NCBI RefSeq assembly: GCF_001043915.1
Contig: NZ_LABX01000091.1
Location: 1 to 48,089, forward strand
Length of the DNA stretch: 48,089 nt
From: Methylobacterium aquaticum
GTDB taxonomy: Bacteria; Pseudomonadota; Alphaproteobacteria; Rhizobiales; Beijerinckiaceae
Direction of reading: 5' to 3'
Both the position numbers and the translations under genes were made by a program. Below the pieces are notes generated by a model that worked only from the letters and a program-made list of their open reading frames with translations, was not told the origin of the DNA and ran no database searches. This document shows, piece by piece, positions 7,858 to 18,207 of the stretch. The stretch's first letter is position 1; each line of letters starts with the position of its first letter.

Positions 7858-8397
7858 ATGACCGGTGCTTCGCCGCCGATCGGCCGGATCACCCGGCGCC
7901 CGGACTATCTGGCGGCGGCCAAGGGCCGCCGTTTCCATACCGAGCGTCTGACGGCACAGGGCCGCCTGCGGGACGATGGACCGCCGGGCGGCCTGCGCGT
8001 GGGCTTCACCGTGACCAAGCGCGAAGGTCACGCCACCGAGCGCAACCGCATCCGCCGCCGCCTCAAGGCCGCCGCGCAGCGCGCGGCCGATCAGGCCGGC
8101 CCGGCGCAGCGGGACAAGGCGGCCGACATGGTGCTGATCGGCCGGCGCGACGCCCTGGCGGCGCCCTTCGCGCAGCTGGTCGAGGATGTCGCGCAAGCCC
8201 TCGGCACGGTGACGAAGCCGCGCGGTCCGAAGCCTCCCTCCGGCGAGGGTGCGAAGCCGGGGCGCGGCAGAGGCCAGTCAGATCGGGGCAAGACAGATCG
8301 GGGCAAGGCAGGCTCGGGCCATCCGGTCTCGGGCAAGCGGGGCCCGGGCGCGCCGGGGCAAGCCCCAGCACCGGGGTCCCCGGAACGGAAGTCGTGA
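7858..8397 (+). CDS. rnpA: Ribonuclease P protein component
   Basis: RnpA binds the RNase P RNA and helps process the 5' ends of tRNA precursors. The core spans about residues 8-118, with the early motif RRPDYLAAAKGRRFHTERL, then VGFTVTKREGHATERNRIRRRLK (two overlapping family motifs, RNR signature at 61-70) and DMVLIGRRDAL. The protein is 179 residues, against the usual 110-130, because of a tail from about 121 that is Gly/Arg/Lys/Pro-rich and contains a short tandem repeat (SDRGKTDRGKAG). That tail is likely disordered and may bind RNA. It begins 46 bases after rpmH. Confidence 0.95.
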   Translation: MTGASPPIGRITRRPDYLAAAKGRRFHTERLTAQGRLRDDGPPGGLRVGFTVTKREGHATERNRIRRRLKAAAQRAADQAGPAQRDKAADMVLIGRRDALAAPFAQLVEDVAQALGTVTKPRGPKPPSGEGAKPGRGRGQSDRGKTDRGKAGSGHPVSGKRGPGAPGQAPAPGSPERKS

Positions 8398-8508
8398 GGC
8401 GATCCCGGACAGCCGGAATCGCCTCGTCGTGTTGGTCGTGAGGGCCGGGATGTGGGCCGCCAGGTCCGCCCTCGGTCCCGCTCTTTTGGCGGCAGGCGTC
8501 GCGGGTCC

Positions 8509-10356
8509 ATGGGTAACGACAAGACGAACATGATCATCGCCGTGGTGCTGTCGCTGGCAGTGCTGCTCGGCTGGAACTACTTCGTCAGCGCGCCGCAGGT
8601 GGAGCGCCAGCGCCAGGAGCAGGCCGCCAAGGAGCTGGCTGCGCGGCAGGCGCAGGCGGCCAAGAACGGCCCGGCGGCGAGCCCCCGCGAGGGCGGCCCC
8701 TCAGCACCGCTGCCCGGCACCCTTCCGGGCGCGCCGGCCGGCAGCCCCGCCCTGGCGGCGAGCCGCGCCGAGGCGCTCGCCCGGTCGCCGCGGGTGCGGA
8801 TCGACACCCCGGCGCTGGCCGGCTCGGTGGCGCTGAAGGGCGGCCGCATCGACGACGTGCTGCTGAAGAACTACCACGAGACCGTCGACGACAGCTCGCC
8901 GCGCATCGAGCTTCTGTCGCCGATCGGCTCGGCCAACCCCTATTACGCCGAGTTCGGCTGGGTCGGCCAGAATGCCGGCCCGCTGCCGACCGGCGACACG
9001 CTGTGGACCGCCGAGGGCGACGCGCTCACCCCCCAGAAGCCCCTGGTTCTGACCTGGGACAATGGCGCGGGCCTGACCTTCCGCCGCACGATCTCGGTCG
9101 ACGACAAGTTCATGTTCACGGTTGCCGACGCGGTCGAGAACAAGGGCACCGCCCCGGTCACGCTGTATGCGTATGGCCTCGTCTCGCGCTGGGGCAAGCC
9201 GCAGACGCAGGGCTACTACGTCCTGCACGAGGGCATGATCGGCGTTCTGGGCGACCAGGGTCTTCAGGAATTCACCTACGACAAGCTCGCCAAGGAGAAC
9301 CCCCTCGGCACGCCCGGAACCCGCGGCCATTCCTGGACCGGGGTGACCGGCGGCTTCCTCGGCATCACCGACAAGTATTGGGCCGCCACCACCATCCCGG
9401 ACCAGAAGACCGCCTATACCGGCTCGTTCACCGAGCGGGACGAGGGCGCCACCAAAGTCTACCAGGCGAGCAGCCTCGGCGAGGCGAAGTCGCTCGCGCC
9501 CGGCGCCACCGTCTCGTCGGAACAGCACCTCTTTGCCGGCGCCAAGGAGGTCGGCGCCATCGACGGCTACGAGGCGTCGCTCGGGATCAAGCGCTTCGAC
9601 CTGCTGATCGACTGGGGCTGGTTCTACTTCATCACCAAGCCGATGTTCAAGGCGCTGGACTTCTTCTACCGGCTGTTCGGCAATTTCGGCGTCTCGATCC
9701 TGGTCGTGACCTTCATCCTGAAGCTGTTCTTCCTGCCGATCGCCAATCGCTCCTACGTCTCGATGGCCAAGATGAAGGCCGTTCAGCCCGAGATGACCGC
9801 CATCCGCGAGCGCTATGCCGACGACAAGGTCAAGCAGCAGCAGGCGATGATGGAGCTGTACAAGAAGGAGAAGATCAATCCGGTCGCCGGCTGCTGGCCG
9901 GTGCTGGTGCAGATCCCGGTCTTCTTCGCGCTCTACAAGGTGCTGTTTGTCACCATCGAGATGCGGCACGCGCCGTTCTTCGGCTGGATCCGCGACCTGG
10001 CGGCGCCGGATCCGACCTCGCTGTTCAACCTGTTCGGTCTCCTGCCCTACACGCCGCCGGATTTCCTGCATCTCGGCATCTGGCCCATCGTCATGGGCAT
10101 CACGATGTTCGTGCAGATGAAGATGAACCCCGCGCCCCCGGACCCGGTCCAGGCCCAGGTCTTCACCTTCATGCCGATCATCTTCACCTTCATGCTCGGC
10201 TCGTTCCCGGCCGGACTGGTGATCTACTGGGCCTGGAACAACACCCTGTCGGTGATCCAGCAATACGTGATCATGCGGCGCAACGGGGTGAAGGTGGAGC
10301 TGTGGGACAACCTGCGCTCGATGGTCTCGCGCACGCCGAAGGCTGCGAAGAGCTGA
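8509..10356 (+). CDS. yidC: Membrane protein insertase YidC
   Basis: YidC inserts and folds inner-membrane proteins with or without SecYEG. The 615-residue protein starts at ATG 8509 ([20 protein letters not shown]), with the first helix at about 7-25, then an Ala/Gln/Pro-rich linker and the large periplasmic domain typical of Gram-negative YidC (about 95-370). The C-terminal five-helix insertase core includes [40 protein letters not shown] and [20 protein letters not shown]. An upstream in-frame start at 8452 would add 19 basic residues before the first helix and is less likely. Its stop overlaps the engB start by one base (TGATG), so the two are coupled. Confidence 0.97.
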   Translation: MGNDKTNMIIAVVLSLAVLLGWNYFVSAPQVERQRQEQAAKELAARQAQAAKNGPAASPREGGPSAPLPGTLPGAPAGSPALAASRAEALARSPRVRIDTPALAGSVALKGGRIDDVLLKNYHETVDDSSPRIELLSPIGSANPYYAEFGWVGQNAGPLPTGDTLWTAEGDALTPQKPLVLTWDNGAGLTFRRTISVDDKFMFTVADAVENKGTAPVTLYAYGLVSRWGKPQTQGYYVLHEGMIGVLGDQGLQEFTYDKLAKENPLGTPGTRGHSWTGVTGGFLGITDKYWAATTIPDQKTAYTGSFTERDEGATKVYQASSLGEAKSLAPGATVSSEQHLFAGAKEVGAIDGYEASLGIKRFDLLIDWGWFYFITKPMFKALDFFYRLFGNFGVSILVVTFILKLFFLPIANRSYVSMAKMKAVQPEMTAIRERYADDKVKQQQAMMELYKKEKINPVAGCWPVLVQIPVFFALYKVLFVTIEMRHAPFFGWIRDLAAPDPTSLFNLFGLLPYTPPDFLHLGIWPIVMGITMFVQMKMNPAPPDPVQAQVFTFMPIIFTFMLGSFPAGLVIYWAWNNTLSVIQQYVIMRRNGVKVELWDNLRSMVSRTPKAAKS

Positions 10357-11024
10357 TGCAGGACCAGCCTCAGACCGAGGCCGAGAAGGACGCCGCCCTG
10401 CGTGAAGCAGGGCGGCTGCTCTTTGCCGGCACCGCCGACTTCTTCTATGCCGCCGACAAGCTCGAGATCCTGCCGCCGATGCGGGGGCACGAGATCGCCT
10501 TCGCGGGCCGCTCCAATGTCGGCAAGTCGAGCCTGATCAACGCGCTCACCGGCCGCAACGCGCTCGCCCGCACCTCGCACACCCCGGGGCGCACGCAGCA
10601 GCTCAACTTCTTCGACGTGGGCGGCGGCAAGCTCGTTCTCGTCGACATGCCGGGCTACGGCTACGCCGCGGTCGAGAAGGCGAAGGTCGCGGCCTGGACC
10701 GAGCTGATCCATTCCTACCTGCGCGGCCGGGCGAATCTCGCCCGGGTCTACGTGCTGATCGACTCGCGCCACGGCATCAAGCCGAACGATGCCGAGGTGC
10801 TGGATGGCCTCGACAAGGCCGCCGTGTCCTACCAGATCGTCCTCACCAAGTCGGACGCGCTCAAGAAGCACGAGATCCAGGCCCGGCTCGACGCCACGGC
10901 GGCGGCGATCGCCCGGCGGCCGGCGGCTTATCCGGAGATCATTCTGACCTCGAGCCGCACCGACGACGGCGTCACGGATCTGCGCGCCAGCATCGCCCGG
11001 CTGCTCGCCGAGCGCGGCGAATGA
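10356..11024 (+). CDS. engB: Ribosome biogenesis GTPase EngB/YsxC
   Basis: A 222-residue essential-type GTPase of 50S subunit assembly. G1 is GRSNVGKSS (51-59), the switch region carries [15 protein letters not shown]3 is DMPGYGYA (97-104) and G4 is TKSD (164-167). Length and order are standard. It starts at ATG 10356, overlapping the yidC stop by one base, and its stop overlaps the following DUF423 start (ATGATG), so yidC, engB and DUF423 form a coupled run. The position after yidC is the conserved alphaproteobacterial one. Confidence 0.96.
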   Translation: MQDQPQTEAEKDAALREAGRLLFAGTADFFYAADKLEILPPMRGHEIAFAGRSNVGKSSLINALTGRNALARTSHTPGRTQQLNFFDVGGGKLVLVDMPGYGYAAVEKAKVAAWTELIHSYLRGRANLARVYVLIDSRHGIKPNDAEVLDGLDKAAVSYQIVLTKSDALKKHEIQARLDATAAAIARRPAAYPEIILTSSRTDDGVTDLRASIARLLAERGE

Positions 11025-11395
11025 TGCATCCCGCCGACCGGGCCCTGATCGCGCTCGCCGGCCTTGCCGGCGCGCTCGGCGTGGCGCTGTCTGCGGCGGC
11101 GGCCCACATCGCCGGGGCGACGAGCCTCGCCACGGCGGCGCAGTTCCTGCTCTTCCATGCCCCGGCCCTGCTGGCCCTGGCGCTTCTGGCCGGCAGCGGC
11201 CGTGCCCATCCGGTCCCGGTCCGGACGGCGGGGTTCGCCCTGGCGCTCGGCCTCGCGCTCTTCTCCGGCGACCTTGCAGTCCGGGCGCTGTTGCAGCATC
11301 CGCTTGCCCCAATGGCGGCGCCGAGCGGCGGGTTGATCCTGATCCTCGGCTGGGCGCTGGTCGCCGTCGCGGGGTTCTGGCCGGCGCGGCGCTGA
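11021..11395 (+). CDS. DUF423 family small membrane protein
   Basis: A 124-residue protein with four hydrophobic helices (about 8-30, 38-58, 65-85 and 97-120), as in the DUF423/YwdK family of unknown function. Family marks are [17 protein letters not shown] at the start and [11 protein letters not shown] in the middle. It overlaps the engB stop by four bases (ATGA), so translation should be coupled. The only polar clusters are at the ends. Context gives no more than a possible link to membrane biogenesis. Confidence 0.83.
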   Translation: MMHPADRALIALAGLAGALGVALSAAAAHIAGATSLATAAQFLLFHAPALLALALLAGSGRAHPVPVRTAGFALALGLALFSGDLAVRALLQHPLAPMAAPSGGLILILGWALVAVAGFWPARR

Positions 11396-11509
11396 CACAG
11401 ATCAAGGACGCGCCGTTTTCACGCGGCCGGCTAAGCTTACGATACTCCTTCCCCCTGGACAGCGGCCCCTTCCGGTCCACATCTCCGGCAAACACGCGGA
11501 GATCCAGGC

Positions 11510-14341
11510 ATGAACCCGCTCAAGAGGCTGCACGCCGAACAGGACCAGGCCGTCTGGCTCGATTTCGTGGCCCGAGGCTTCGTCCAGAAGGGTGGACTCA
11601 AGCGGCTGGTCGAGGAGGACGGCCTGCGTGGGGTGACCTCGAACCCGGCGATCTTCGAGAAGGCGATCGGCCACTCGGACGAGTACGACGACGCCCTCAA
11701 GGCCGCGGGCGACCAGCGGGTGATCGACCTCTACGAGGGGCTCGCCATCGCCGACATCCAGGCCGCCGCGGATGTGCTGCGACCGGTCTATGAGGCGAGC
11801 GGCGGCCAGGACGGCTTCGTCAGCCTGGAAGTGTCGCCCTATCTGGCGCTCAACACCGCCGAGACGCTGGACGAGGCCCGCCGCCTCCACAAGGCGGTGG
11901 CCCGCGACAACCTGATGGTGAAGGTGCCCGCCACTCCGGCCGGCATTCCGGCGATCCGCGATCTCACGGCGGACGGCATCAACATCAACGTCACCCTGCT
12001 CTTCGCCCAAGGCGCCTACGAGGACGTCGCCAACGCCTATATCGACGGCCTGGAGACCTTCGCCCGGAGCGGTGGCAATATCGGCCGCGTCGCCAGCGTG
12101 GCGAGCTTCTTCGTCAGCCGCATCGACGCCGCCGTCGACACGCTGCTGGACGACACGATCGCCGCGGCCAGCGACCCCGACGAGGCGGCGGCACTGGAGG
12201 GCCTCAAGGGCAAGGTGGCGATTGCCAACGCCAAGCTCGCCTATCAGCGCTACAAGCGCCTGTTCGCCGGTGAGCGCTGGCAGGCGCTCGCCGACAAGGG
12301 CGCCCACCCGCAGCGCCTGCTCTGGGCCTCCACCGGCACCAAGAACAAAGCCTATTCCGACGTGCTCTACGTCGAGGAGTTGATCGGCCCCAACACCGTC
12401 AACACCATCCCGCCCGCGACGATGGACGCTTTTCGCGATCACGGAAAAGTCCGGGCGAGCCTGGAAGAGGGCGTCGACGAGGCCGAGCGGGTGCTCGCGC
12501 ATCTCGCCAAGGCCGGGATCGACCTCGACGCGGTGGCGCGCCAGCTCGTCGAGGAGGGCGTGCAGCTCTTCGTCGACGCCGCCGACAAGCTGCTCGGCGC
12601 CGTCGCGGGCAAGCGCCAAACGTTTTTGGGCGAGGGCCTCGACCGGCAGGCCCTGGCGCTCGGCAGCCTCGACGAGCCGGTGAAGCGGGCGATCGAGACT
12701 TGGCGCAAGGAGGGGCTGGTGCGCCGCCTGTGGCAGCGCGACGCCAGCGTGTGGAGCGGCGCCGACGAGGCGCAGTGGCTCGGCTGGCTCACCATCGTGG
12801 ACGATGAGGTGACGAAGGCCGCCGACTACGCCGCCTTCTCGGCGGAGGTGAAGCAGGAGGGCTTCACCGACGCGGTGGTGCTCGGCATGGGCGGCTCCAG
12901 CCTCGGGCCGGAGGTGCTGGCCGAGACGTTCGGCCCCCAGGCCGGCTTCCCGCGCCTGCGCATCCTCGATTCGACCGATCCGGACGAGGTCCGGGCGGTC
13001 GAGGCCGCGGTGAACCTGGAGCGTACCCTGTTCATCGTCGCCTCGAAGTCGGGCTCGACCCTCGAGCCGAACGTGTTTCGCGATTACTTCCTCGGCCGGA
13101 TGCGCGACGTGGTCGGGCCCGACAAGGCCGGCCGCCACTTCGTCGCCGTGACCGATCCGGGCTCGGCGATGGAGACAGCCGCCAAGGAGGACGGCTTCCG
13201 GCGCATCTTCCACGGCGTCAAGCAGATCGGCGGGCGCTACTCGGTGCTCTCGGCCTTCGGCCTGGTGCCGGCCGCCGCCATGGGCCTCGACGTGACGGCG
13301 TTCCTGGAGAGCGCCCGCACCATGGTGCGCTCCTGCGGCTCCGACGTGCCGCCGGACCTGAATCCGGGCGTGCAGCTCGGCCTGGTTCTGGGCAAGGCCG
13401 CCACCGAGCAGGGCCGCGACAAGGTCACGCTGATCGCCTCGCCCGGCATCGACACGTTCGGCGCCTGGGCCGAGCAGCTCATCGCCGAGTCGACCGGCAA
13501 GGAGGGCAAGGGCCTCATCCCGATCGACAACGAGCCCCTAGCCGCGCCGGCCGCCTACGGCCAGGACCGGGTCTTCGTCTATCTGCGCCTCGACGCGGGC
13601 GCCGATGCGGGCCAGGACGCCGCCGTCACGGCTTTGGAGGAGGCGGGCCACCCGGTGGTGCGGATCGCCCTCGCCTCGAAGGCGAGCCTGCCGCAGGAAT
13701 TCTTCCGCTTCGAGATCGCCACGGCGGTGGCGGGCGCGGTCCTCGGCATCAACCCCTTCGACCAGCCCGACGTCGAGGCGAGCAAGATCAAGACCCGCGA
13801 GCTGTTCTCGGCCGCCGAGACGGACGGCGCACTGCCGGCCGAGACGCCGGTGGCGGAGGATGACGGCTTCGCCCTCTTCACCGACGCCGCCAATGCCGAC
13901 GCCCTGCGCCAGGCCGGCGCGGGTTCGGACCCGGAGAGCTGGATCAAGGCGCAGATCGGGCGCGTGGAGGCGGGGGACTACGTCGCGCTGCTCGCCTACG
14001 TCACCCGCAACCCGGAGCATCTGAAGCCGCTTCAGCAGGCCCGGGTGGCCCTGCGCGAGGCCAGGCACGTCGCGACCTGCGCCGAGTTCGGGCCGCGCTT
14101 CCTGCACTCGACCGGCCAAGCCTACAAGGGCGGGCCCGACAGCGGCGTCTTCCTCCAGATCACCTCGGAAGCGCCCGATCTCGCCATTCCGGGCCGCAGC
14201 CTCGGCTTCGCGACCGTGATCGCCGCCCAGGCGCGCGGCGATTTCGGCGTGCTCTCCGAGCGCGGCCGGCGGGCGCTTCGGGTTCACATCAAGGGCGATG
14301 TGGCCAAAGGGCTCGACCGGCTGAAGACGGCACTTAGTTAG
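11510..14341 (+). CDS. Bifunctional transaldolase / glucose-6-phosphate isomerase
   Basis: A 943-residue natural fusion. Residues 1 to about 370 form a TalB/TalC-type transaldolase with the start [20 protein letters not shown], the motif [13 protein letters not shown] (41-53) and the Schiff-base lysine in NLMVKVPAT (K138). From about 390 a phosphoglucose isomerase domain follows, with [19 protein letters not shown] and [16 protein letters not shown], both sugar-phosphate binding. The C-terminal about 150 residues carry the remainder of the isomerase fold. Fusing the two steps links fructose-6-phosphate from the non-oxidative pentose phosphate path directly to glucose-6-phosphate for the Zwf-Gnd branch encoded next. 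ATG 11510 has GGAGATCCAGGC before it. It is separated from gnd by 236 bases with inverted repeats. Confidence 0.95.
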   Translation: MNPLKRLHAEQDQAVWLDFVARGFVQKGGLKRLVEEDGLRGVTSNPAIFEKAIGHSDEYDDALKAAGDQRVIDLYEGLAIADIQAAADVLRPVYEASGGQDGFVSLEVSPYLALNTAETLDEARRLHKAVARDNLMVKVPATPAGIPAIRDLTADGININVTLLFAQGAYEDVANAYIDGLETFARSGGNIGRVASVASFFVSRIDAAVDTLLDDTIAAASDPDEAAALEGLKGKVAIANAKLAYQRYKRLFAGERWQALADKGAHPQRLLWASTGTKNKAYSDVLYVEELIGPNTVNTIPPATMDAFRDHGKVRASLEEGVDEAERVLAHLAKAGIDLDAVARQLVEEGVQLFVDAADKLLGAVAGKRQTFLGEGLDRQALALGSLDEPVKRAIETWRKEGLVRRLWQRDASVWSGADEAQWLGWLTIVDDEVTKAADYAAFSAEVKQEGFTDAVVLGMGGSSLGPEVLAETFGPQAGFPRLRILDSTDPDEVRAVEAAVNLERTLFIVASKSGSTLEPNVFRDYFLGRMRDVVGPDKAGRHFVAVTDPGSAMETAAKEDGFRRIFHGVKQIGGRYSVLSAFGLVPAAAMGLDVTAFLESARTMVRSCGSDVPPDLNPGVQLGLVLGKAATEQGRDKVTLIASPGIDTFGAWAEQLIAESTGKEGKGLIPIDNEPLAAPAAYGQDRVFVYLRLDAGADAGQDAAVTALEEAGHPVVRIALASKASLPQEFFRFEIATAVAGAVLGINPFDQPDVEASKIKTRELFSAAETDGALPAETPVAEDDGFALFTDAANADALRQAGAGSDPESWIKAQIGRVEAGDYVALLAYVTRNPEHLKPLQQARVALREARHVATCAEFGPRFLHSTGQAYKGGPDSGVFLQITSEAPDLAIPGRSLGFATVIAAQARGDFGVLSERGRRALRVHIKGDVAKGLDRLKTALS

Positions 14342-14362
14342 CCCCTCGAACGCGATCTCCCT

Positions 14363-14497
14363 CTCTCCCGTGTGGGAGAGGGTCGGGGGTGAGGGTGACA
14401 CGCTTCAGGGTGAGGCGAAGAGCTTGGTGCTGGCAGCTCAACGTCCCGCGCTTTACCCGGAACCGTAGCACCCTCACCCCTCTCCCACGCGGGAGAC
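14363..14497. repeat. Pair of inverted REP-like repeats
   Basis: The left unit holds a hairpin, CTCTCCC-GTGT-GGGAGAG (14363-14380), then GGGGGTGAGGGTG. The right unit (14469-14497) is the reverse complement of nearly the same sequence (CACCCTCACCCCTCTCCC, then ACGCGGGAGAC). About 70 bases separate them, so the RNA could form one long stem. Similar CTCTCCCC/GGGGAGAG arms occur at 33032-33059. This is the common REP/RPE type of intergenic repeat and lies between the tal-pgi and gnd genes. Confidence 0.7.
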
Positions 14498-14577
14498 GGG
14501 GACCGCGCCTCACGAGTTACGACGGGCCCCACGCCCACGGGCCGCCGGCCCCGGCCTTGCCGGCGAGGAGTAACGTG

Positions 14578-15552
14578 ATGCAACTCGGCATGGTCGGCCT
14601 CGGTCGGATGGGCGGCAACATCGTCCGGCGGCTCCTGCGCAACGGACACACGGCGGTGGTGTTCGACCAGGATCCCAAGGCCGTGGCGGCCCTGGTGCAG
14701 GAGGGCGCGGTCGGCGCCGACAGCCTGGACGACTTCGTCGCCAAGCTCGAGGCCCCTCGCACCGCCTGGGTGATGCTGCCGGCGGGCGACCCGACCGAGG
14801 TGACGGTGATGCACATCGCCGGGCTGATGCAGCCGGACGACGTGATCATCGACGGCGGCAACTCGTTCTACAAGGACGACATCCGCCGCGCCGCGATCCT
14901 CGACGAGAAGGGCCTGCACTACGTCGATGTCGGCACCTCCGGCGGGGTCTGGGGTCTGGAGCGCGGCTACTGCATGATGATCGGCGGCCACAAGGCGGCG
15001 GTCGACCGGCTCGACCCGATCTTCAGGACCCTGGCGCCGGGCGTCGGCGAGGTGCCGCGCACGCCCGGCCGCGACGGCCGCGACCCGCGCGCCGAGCAGG
15101 GCTACATCCATGCCGGACCGAGCGGCGCCGGCCACTTCGTCAAGATGATCCATAACGGCATCGAGTACGGCCTGATGCAGGCCTATGCCGAGGGCTTCGA
15201 CATCCTCAAGCACGCCAACTCCCCGGAGTTGCCGGAGGCGCAGCGCTTCGACCTCAATATTGGCGACATCGCCGAGGTCTGGCGCCGGGGCAGCGTGGTC
15301 TCGTCCTGGCTCCTCGACCTCACCGCCATGGCGCTGGCCGGCGACGAGAACCTCGACACCTTCTCGGGCCATGTCGCCGATTCGGGCGAGGGCCGCTGGA
15401 CGCTGAACGCCGCCATCGAGGAGGCGGTCCCGGCCCACGTGTTGTCCGCCGCGCTCTATGCCCGCTTCCGCTCGCGCCAGCAGGCGACCTACGCCGACAA
15501 GCTGCTCTCGGCGATGCGCAAGGGCTTCGGCGGCCACCAGGAGCCGAAATGA
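14578..15552 (+). CDS. gnd: 6-phosphogluconate dehydrogenase, decarboxylating (short GntZ type)
   Basis: Oxidises 6-phosphogluconate to ribulose-5-phosphate and CO2. It is 324 residues, so it belongs to the short class (often NAD-preferring) rather than the 470-residue classical form. The Rossmann motif is [12 protein letters not shown] (7-18), the substrate loop GGNSFYKDD (93-101) and the catalytic pair K189 and N193 lie in [16 protein letters not shown]. Cofactor choice cannot be read with certainty; [10 protein letters not shown] after the second strand (D30) favours NAD. ATG 14578 has GGCGAGGAG before it; a longer open frame covers the repeat region and is rejected. Its end overlaps zwf by four bases (ATGA). 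Confidence 0.95.
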   Translation: MQLGMVGLGRMGGNIVRRLLRNGHTAVVFDQDPKAVAALVQEGAVGADSLDDFVAKLEAPRTAWVMLPAGDPTEVTVMHIAGLMQPDDVIIDGGNSFYKDDIRRAAILDEKGLHYVDVGTSGGVWGLERGYCMMIGGHKAAVDRLDPIFRTLAPGVGEVPRTPGRDGRDPRAEQGYIHAGPSGAGHFVKMIHNGIEYGLMQAYAEGFDILKHANSPELPEAQRFDLNIGDIAEVWRRGSVVSSWLLDLTAMALAGDENLDTFSGHVADSGEGRWTLNAAIEEAVPAHVLSAALYARFRSRQQATYADKLLSAMRKGFGGHQEPK

Positions 15553-17081
15553 CGAGGTCCATGGCCGAGGGGGCCGCCCCCCCGCCCGCCTGCACCCTGG
15601 TGATCTTCGGGGCCACCGGCGATCTCACCCACCGGCTCCTGATGCCGGCGCTCTACAATCTCGGCCACTGGGGTCTCTTGCCGAAGGATTTCTCCGTGAT
15701 CGGCGTCAGCCGCTCGGAGATGTCGTCGGAGGAGTTCCGCCGTGACCTGAGCGAGACCGTGCGCGGCTTCATCACCGCCAAGGGCGGCGAGGCCGGCGGC
15801 GGCGCGTTCGACGAGGGCGTGTGGACCGATCTCGTCGAGCGCGTGCATTACCGCTCGGGCGACCTGTCGAAGGCCGACTCCTTCGCGGCGCTGAAAGGCG
15901 CGATCGCCGAGGTGTCGGGCCGCGAGGATGGCGGCAACGTCCTGTTCTACCTCGCGGTCGCCGCCGGCCTGTTCGGGCCCACCATCGCCAAGCTCGGCGA
16001 GGCCGGCCTCGTCGAGGAGGGCGAGGATCGGTGGCGCCGGGTCATCATCGAGAAGCCGTTCGGCCACGACCTGCCCTCGGCCGAGCGACTCGATGCCGAC
16101 ATCCTGACGGTCCTGTCCGAGGACCAGATCTTCCGCATCGACCACTTCCTCGGCAAGGAGACGGTGCAGAACATCATGGCGTTCCGGTTCGGCAACGGCC
16201 TGTTCGAGCCGTTGTGGAACCGCGACCACATCGACCACGTGCAGATCACCGTCGCGGAGACGGTCGGCGTCGAGGGACGGGGCAAGTTCTACGAGGCCAC
16301 CGGCGCGCTCCGCGACATGGTGCCGAACCACCTGTTCCAACTCTACACGCTGGTGGCGATGGAGCCGCCGATCTCGTTCGAGGCCGAGGCGGTGCGCGAC
16401 AAGAAGGAGGAGGTGCTGCTCGCCACCCCCTCCGCCCGGGTCGAGGACACGGTGCGGGGCCGCTACACGGCCGGCACCGTCCAGGGCAAGGCCGTCAAGG
16501 ATTATCGCGAGGAGCCGGACGTCGCCGAGCACAGCGGCACCGAGACCTTCGTGGCCCTGAAGCTCGGCATCGACAACTGGCGCTGGGCCGGGGTGCCGTT
16601 CTACCTCCGCACCGGCAAGGCGATGGCCCGGCGCGACACCGAGATCGCGATCCGCTTCAAGCAGGCGCCGCTGTCGCTGTTCAAGGGCACCAACGTCCGC
16701 GAGGACGTGCCGAACTGGCTGGTGCTGCAATTGCAGCCCGACGAGGGCATCTCGCTGCAATTCGGCGCCAAGATCCCGGGCCCGGCAGTGCGACTCGGCA
16801 GCGTCGACATGCGGTTCTGCTACAAGGATTACTTCAAGACCGAGCCGAGCACCGGCTACGAGACCCTGATCTACGACGCGATGATCGGCGACCCGACGCT
16901 GTTCCAGCGCGCCGACATGATCGAGGCCGGCTGGCGCATCGTGCAGCCGATCCTCGACGCCGCCGCCCAGGGTCGGCTGGAGACCATCCCCTACGAGGCC
17001 GGCAGCGCCGGACCGAAGGAAGCGGACGACTTGTTGACCGGCGATGGGCGCGCATGGCGCTCGCTGGAGCATCAGACATGA
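15549..17081 (+). CDS. zwf: Glucose-6-phosphate 1-dehydrogenase
   Basis: First step of the oxidative pentose phosphate and Entner-Doudoroff routes: glucose-6-phosphate to 6-phosphogluconolactone with NAD(P). The 510-residue protein has the cofactor motif [13 protein letters not shown] (19-31) and the substrate motif RIDHFLGKE (about 196-204), plus [10 protein letters not shown]. Its length is normal. It overlaps gnd upstream and pgl downstream by four bases each (ATGA both times), which implies one polycistron with translational coupling. An in-frame ATG at residue 5 is an alternative start. With gnd and pgl it makes a complete NAD(P)H-producing branch. Confidence 0.97.
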   Translation: MTRSMAEGAAPPPACTLVIFGATGDLTHRLLMPALYNLGHWGLLPKDFSVIGVSRSEMSSEEFRRDLSETVRGFITAKGGEAGGGAFDEGVWTDLVERVHYRSGDLSKADSFAALKGAIAEVSGREDGGNVLFYLAVAAGLFGPTIAKLGEAGLVEEGEDRWRRVIIEKPFGHDLPSAERLDADILTVLSEDQIFRIDHFLGKETVQNIMAFRFGNGLFEPLWNRDHIDHVQITVAETVGVEGRGKFYEATGALRDMVPNHLFQLYTLVAMEPPISFEAEAVRDKKEEVLLATPSARVEDTVRGRYTAGTVQGKAVKDYREEPDVAEHSGTETFVALKLGIDNWRWAGVPFYLRTGKAMARRDTEIAIRFKQAPLSLFKGTNVREDVPNWLVLQLQPDEGISLQFGAKIPGPAVRLGSVDMRFCYKDYFKTEPSTGYETLIYDAMIGDPTLFQRADMIEAGWRIVQPILDAAAQGRLETIPYEAGSAGPKEADDLLTGDGRAWRSLEHQT

Positions 17082-17797
17082 GCACAGTCCCCACGGGCCA
17101 TCAGGTGCTGCCCGATCCCGACGCGGTCGCACGCGCCGCGGCCGAGCGGCTGGTCGCGGTTGCCCACGCGACGCCGGGCCGGGTCGGGATCTGCCTGTCG
17201 GGCGGTTCGACCCCCAAGCTCCTCTACCGGCTGCTCGCCGGGCCGGACTTTCGCGAGTCCCTGCCCTGGGAGCGCCTGCACTGGTTCTTCGGCGACGAGC
17301 GCGTCGGCGGCGGCCCGGAGGCCGGCAGCAACCGGCGCCTGGCGCAGGACGGCTTCGGGGACCTCGTGCCCGACGGCCACCTGCACCCGATCCCGAGCGA
17401 CGGCGCGGCGCCGGTCTGTGCCGAAACCTATGCGGCGGAACTTCGGGCCTGGTACGGCGCCGACCGGCTCGATCCTGGCCGCCCGCTCTTCGATCTCGTG
17501 CTCCTCGGCCTCGGGGAGGACGGGCACACCGCCTCGCTGTTTCCGGGTAAGCCGGAGGCGCGGGAGGCCCAAGCCTGGGTGGTGGCGGTGCCGCAGGCCG
17601 GCCTTGCCCCCTTCGTGCCGCGGGTGAGCCTGACCCTGCCGGCGCTGGGGGCCACGCCGCTGATCCTGTTCCTGGTCACCGGCCAGGGCAAGCGGGCGCC
17701 GCTCGCCCGCCTGGCCGCCGGCGAGGACCTGCCCGCGGGCCATGTGCGGGCCCGGGGCGAGACGGCGTGGCTGCTCGACCGGGCGGCAGCGGGCTGA
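17078..17797 (+). CDS. pgl: 6-phosphogluconolactonase
   Basis: Hydrolyses the lactone made by Zwf. The 239-residue protein shows GRVGICLSGGSTPKLLYRLL near residue 30, the middle motif FFGDERVGG, and the C-terminal signature LVLLGLGEDGHTASLFPG (about 145-162). It starts at ATG 17078 inside the zwf stop region (ATGA) and is the last gene of the cluster. No T-rich terminator follows; a 12-bp palindrome (17872-17883) lies about 75 bases downstream. Confidence 0.95.
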   Translation: MSTVPTGHQVLPDPDAVARAAAERLVAVAHATPGRVGICLSGGSTPKLLYRLLAGPDFRESLPWERLHWFFGDERVGGGPEAGSNRRLAQDGFGDLVPDGHLHPIPSDGAAPVCAETYAAELRAWYGADRLDPGRPLFDLVLLGLGEDGHTASLFPGKPEAREAQAWVVAVPQAGLAPFVPRVSLTLPALGATPLILFLVTGQGKRAPLARLAAGEDLPAGHVRARGETAWLLDRAAAG

Positions 17798-18207
17798 CGG
17801 GCGGAGGCGGGCGACCCCACGATGCAACGCAACCGTGCGTGCCCACCTATGCGCCGCGTCGGCGCGGCGCCGTCCGATCGGACTCCAGACATCTCCCCGG
17901 GACATCCGGTCACTGGTATTTTCATCAGCGACATCAAACAACAGCCTGTACGCTCACGCATAGGCATCTCGGCACAGGCCGCCAGATCTTGATGACAAAA
18001 CGGCGCGGCGCGCATCGCAGGCACTTACAAAACGATGCTTATGTACAACCTTCAATTAGTCAATGCTTATTTCCATAACGGTTACCTGAGCGAAAAATCG
18101 GCAACCGTGAATCGATCTTAACCCCTCATCATCACGGTGGGTGCACGCAGTTCTGCGTCAACGATCCACCGCCAGCTCCTCACGAGCTGTCCTGACTGGG
18201 CAGGCCG
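17798..18207. other. Gene-free region upstream of the chemoreceptor
   Basis: 410 bases with no supported gene. GC falls noticeably at about 18020-18120. Visible are a 12-bp palindrome (GTCCGATCGGAC, 17872-17883), two direct copies of ATGCTTAT (18035-18042 and 18063-18070, 28 bases apart), a GAATC possible CcrM site and a TTAACC CtrA half site at 18118-18123. The last items probably belong to the chemoreceptor promoter. Confidence 0.5.
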
